Positions 61,539-64,000 of a DNA stretch of 64,000 nt are shown in pieces (position 1 is the stretch's first letter; each line of letters starts with the position of its first letter). Made by a program: the position numbers and the translations under genes. The stretch is from an uncultured Eubacteriales bacterium (GTDB taxonomy: Bacteria > Bacillota > Clostridia > Christensenellales > QALW01). The notes below the pieces were generated by a model that was not told where the DNA came from, did no database searches, and saw only the letters and a program-made list of their open reading frames with translations. The stretch is taken from the NCBI GenBank assembly GCA_900547955.1, contig URIR01000003.1, forward strand, positions 32,140 to 96,139. Reading direction: 5' to 3'.

Positions 61539-62789
61539 ATGAGCAAAAGCAAACAAGGCCAGTATATAGTTAAGCGCGGCGATACTGTGGAGAGCATAGC
61601 GCGGAAGCTGGGCATGTCGCCTTACGCTCTGGTAAGTCAGAACCCTTCAATACGCTCCAGGCGGCTGGAGCAGGGGGAAAGCCTGGTCTATTATAACGCG
61701 TCTCCTCAAAGCGCGCAGCAAACTGGCTCGGGCACGGCTTACGATATAAACGATATGCTTGCGGGCGCTGCGGGAGCCGCGGGCGGCGCGCTCAGCAACG
61801 CGTATCTGCGCGCCGATACGCTGGAGGAAGCGCTTGCTTCTCTTAAAAGAGCGGCCGGGCTTTCAAATTTGAGCGACCAGGAGGCCGTGGAGAAAGCGCA
61901 GCAGTTCAGGCGTCAGAATTTACTTGAGCAGGTCTCTCAAAAAAATCCGGGCAAGGTATACGATATAAATAAATTGCTGCAAAACGCTGATTACAGCCTG
62001 TCGGATACGGCCAGGCAGATTATAGAGAATATTACGGGCATGGATTATTCAGGCGGGTCAAACGACGCCTATGCCGGTCTTACGTCTCAGCAAAGGGCGC
62101 TTTTGGCTCTGGGAGAGCTGGCGGATATAACCAATCTTTCCCCTGTTAAAGGAGAAGAAATAGATAAGGACGCAATATATAGGCAAGCTTATGCCGACGC
62201 GGAGGCTGATTACGCTAACCGTATTCTTAACGCCGTCAATTCTCTTAACAATAAGCGCACGAGCAATCAGAATAAAAGGGAGGAGCTGCAGGAGGACTAT
62301 TTAAAGGACCTGCAGGAGCTTACCCTTCAGGCGGAGGAGGACAGCGCTTCGGCGCTTCAGGACAGCATTAAAAAGGGTACTGCGCGTTCCAGCATTCTGG
62401 AGGGGCTGCAGGAGGAGATAGAGCAGAACAGCCAGGACAGCGCTCTTCAATTAGAGACGGACATGAACAATACTCTTTCCCGGCTGGACAGAGAATTAAA
62501 GGATATAGAGAGCGCGGGAAAGGCTACGCTGGATTTGCTTGAAAAAAATAAGCAGCTTGCCGCGCAGAAGGAATATGAAAAGCAGCTTGCCGATTATCAA
62601 AAGGAACAGGAGAAGCTTTCTTCTATAAATCAGAGTCTTACCGGAACGCTGCTTACCCCGGACGACGCAATGAAGCAGCTTAATAAGCTGGATAAGCAGC
62701 AATCCTTGGATTATCTTAAGAGGAACGAGAAAAAGCTGCGCAGCCTGTGGGGCTCTTCGTATGACAGCGTGCTGAAAAAGTATTCTTAA
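61539..62789 (+). CDS. LysM-domain coiled-coil phage protein
   Basis: The 416-residue protein starts with a LysM peptidoglycan-binding domain (YIVKRGDTVESIARKLGMSP ... LVYY, about 8-53). A disordered, Ala/Gly-rich stretch follows, and from about residue 200 to the end long coiled coils rich in Glu, Lys and Gln (KDLQELTLQAEEDSASALQD, KQLAAQKEYEKQLADYQKEQ). It may be an ejected internal virion protein or tail component contacting the cell wall. No catalytic lysin domain is visible. GGGGGGAGAAAG precedes the ATG. It is the last gene of the module. Confidence 0.75.
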   Translation: MSKSKQGQYIVKRGDTVESIARKLGMSPYALVSQNPSIRSRRLEQGESLVYYNASPQSAQQTGSGTAYDINDMLAGAAGAAGGALSNAYLRADTLEEALASLKRAAGLSNLSDQEAVEKAQQFRRQNLLEQVSQKNPGKVYDINKLLQNADYSLSDTARQIIENITGMDYSGGSNDAYAGLTSQQRALLALGELADITNLSPVKGEEIDKDAIYRQAYADAEADYANRILNAVNSLNNKRTSNQNKREELQEDYLKDLQELTLQAEEDSASALQDSIKKGTARSSILEGLQEEIEQNSQDSALQLETDMNNTLSRLDRELKDIESAGKATLDLLEKNKQLAAQKEYEKQLADYQKEQEKLSSINQSLTGTLLTPDDAMKQLNKLDKQQSLDYLKRNEKKLRSLWGSSYDSVLKKYS

Positions 62790-62804
62790 TAAGCGCATAG
62801 TTTT

Positions 62805-62834
62805 AGTCCGGGAGTGTTTCCCGGACTTTTTTTA
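62805..62834 (+). terminator. Intrinsic terminator of the phage module
   Basis: AGTCCGGG (62805-62812) pairs with CCCGGACT (62820-62827), followed by a T run to 62834. It lies 16 bp after the last stop codon and ends the module. Confidence 0.92.
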
Positions 62835-62852
62835 TTTATTCTTGAAAAATGT

Positions 62853-62880
62853 TTGCTTTTTTCTCATTTTGTATTATAAT
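62853..62880 (+). promoter_or_regulatory. Promoter of the small membrane protein gene
   Basis: TTGCTT (62853-62858), 16 bp, TATAAT (62875-62880). Confidence 0.7.
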
Positions 62881-63045
62881 ATTTCCGTTTGAATTTTATA
62901 TGGGCTTACTCCCGGATATAAGCGGCTTTAGGCTTTTTAGACATGCAGGAGCAGAAGAGCTGCGCCTGGTTTAAGCTCCTGGAGCTTGAGGCGCTTGGGC
63001 AGACCTACTGAATTATAGCCGGGCGCAGCGCCTGAAAGGAAGCAA

Positions 63046-63414
63046 ATGCTAAAACGTTATCTTTTTTACCTTATACGCTGGCAGCTAAGCACGCCTATTC
63101 TTACTCTTGTATTAACGTGGCTGTCGGATATGGATACCTTACTGGCTACAATTATAGCCAATCTTATAGGGGGACTGATTTTTTTCTGGGTAGACAGCTT
63201 TATTTTTAAAACCATGGCCCGTCAGCCGTTATGGGAGATACGGGAAAACGTCAAATGCGCGGACTGCGGGAAAATAGGCCGGGGCTACCGCGTTGCGGAA
63301 TGGTTTGGATATAACCGCGTTCAGGATAAGAATCCGGAATTTCGTTGCGAGGAATGCCGCGAGCGCAAGCTGGAGGAGATAAGCAGACGCATAGGGAAAG
63401 ACGCGCGAACGTGA
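63046..63414 (+). CDS. Small membrane protein with zinc-ribbon-like tail
   Basis: The 122-residue product has two membrane helices (about 10-30 and 35-52; LLATIIANLIGGLIFFWVD). A cytosolic domain follows with two cysteine pairs, CADCG and CEEC, spaced like a small zinc ribbon. Similar proteins occur widely in Clostridia as conserved hypotheticals. Function unknown. GAAAGGAAG precedes the ATG. It is transcribed alone from its own promoter. Confidence 0.75.
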   Translation: MLKRYLFYLIRWQLSTPILTLVLTWLSDMDTLLATIIANLIGGLIFFWVDSFIFKTMARQPLWEIRENVKCADCGKIGRGYRVAEWFGYNRVQDKNPEFRCEECRERKLEEISRRIGKDART

Positions 63415-63880
63415 ATAATATTTAGGCGAGGGCTTAATTCGCGTCCGGACTCACGGCCTCATGACCTCACGGCCGTAAAAAGCTTTTGAAAGATAAACTC
63501 CGGTTGCTTAAGGGGGCAAAATATGAAATATGTAACCGGGAGGCGGCAAGCCTTCCGGTTCTTGCTTTTTAAGCAGAGATTTGTGAAACGCGCGGTCATA
63601 GCGTCGAATGCAGATTATCTTTGCTGCAGGAAGCTGTAACGCATAATAAATGACGGGGCTTTCTGCCGTTCGGAATGCTTTTTAGGCCCGGGCGGATTTT
63701 AATCCTGCGGATGAATATCCGCAGCCGTTCAGAAGCCAGCTTGGACGTTTCAATATAAGATTTTGCCTGTATAATACATTTGCTTGCAGACATATATTAT
63801 TTTGCTTTTTCTATAGAATCATATTTCAATGTCAAAATAAAACTAACGAGGTAAACTATTTTATATATCAATATGATGGT
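63415..63880. other. Intergenic stretch at the right end
   Basis: No gene seen. A hairpin near 63530-63556 (ACCGGGAGGC with GCCTTCCGGT, then CTTGCTTTTT) could terminate the preceding transcript. From 63790 the sequence becomes AT-rich. Confidence 0.5.
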
Positions 63881-63887
63881 AAAATAT

Positions 63888-63940
63888 TGAAACAAAGTTT
63901 CATTTAAGGATTTGACATATATGAGATTGCGTTATACAAT
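63888..63940 (+). promoter_or_regulatory. Promoter with operator-like palindrome at the window edge
   Basis: TTGACA (63912-63917), 17 bp, TACAAT (63935-63940). Just upstream TGAAAC-AAA-GTTTCA (63888-63902) is a perfect 6-bp inverted repeat that could be a regulator site. The CAGA repeat begins at the predicted transcription start. Confidence 0.7.
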
Positions 63941-63945
63941 ATTTT

Positions 63946-64000
<55 letters not shown>

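Overview
The window looks like chromosome from an uncultured Bacillota (Clostridia-like) bacterium. Evidence: ribosomal gene orders rpsM-rpsK-rpsD-rpoA-rplQ and rpsF-ssb-rpsR, AGGAGG-type ribosome binding sites, sigma-A promoters (TTGNNN, 16-18 bp, TATAAT), lipobox lipoproteins, a sortase-type anchor, a glnA-ANTAR gene pair, an LL-diaminopimelate aminotransferase and a split archaeal-type glutamate synthase. Isoleucine is often encoded by ATA, even in ribosomal proteins. No rRNA, tRNA, CRISPR array or transposase gene was seen.

Layout. 0.8-3.8 kb: ribosomal protein/RNA polymerase alpha cluster. 4.1-5.9 kb: decayed genes (two XRE fragments and a frameshifted von Willebrand A surface protein). 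6.1-7.9 kb: putative oriC and dnaA. 8.4-13.4 kb: a sortase-anchored surface protein and a secreted metallophosphoesterase. 14-22.6 kb, minus strand: glnA, ANTAR regulator, carA, a fused carB-dapF, then dapL. 23-26.4 kb: membrane glycosyltransferase-like protein and a lipoprotein. 26.7-27.7 kb: rpsF-ssb-rpsR. 28.8-31.2 kb: polar amino acid ABC transporter. 33-38.6 kb: five-gene glutamate synthase operon behind an attenuator-like leader. 38.7-51.6 kb, minus strand: large lipoprotein, glycerate kinase, rRNA pseudouridine synthase, acyl-CoA synthetase with its cupin regulator, htpG, hom, coaX and an ECF S component. 52.3-62.8 kb: a P22-like capsid and packaging module with no integrase or lysis genes. 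63-64 kb: a small membrane protein, then a promoter running into a CAGA tetranucleotide repeat at the window edge.

Much of the coding capacity concerns nitrogen flow. Glutamine synthetase makes glutamine, CarA/CarB spend it on carbamoyl phosphate, the glutamate synthase recycles it, and DapL/DapF and Hom serve the aspartate-family and meso-diaminopimelate pathways.

The most striking non-coding feature is a set of GC-rich palindrome arrays in intergenic gaps. At least three (3879-4080, 7988-8075, 54260-54345) fold as three-armed cloverleaves: an outer stem enclosing three hairpins with almost no unpaired base between them. Others (15.3, 41.6, 44.1, 52.0 and 58.5 kb) are looser arrays. Two families of about 280-bp MITE-like elements are also present. 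One copy sits exactly between the Shine-Dalgarno sequence and the start codon of a surface-protein gene. A third repeat family occurs as inverted copies flanking the amino acid transporter.
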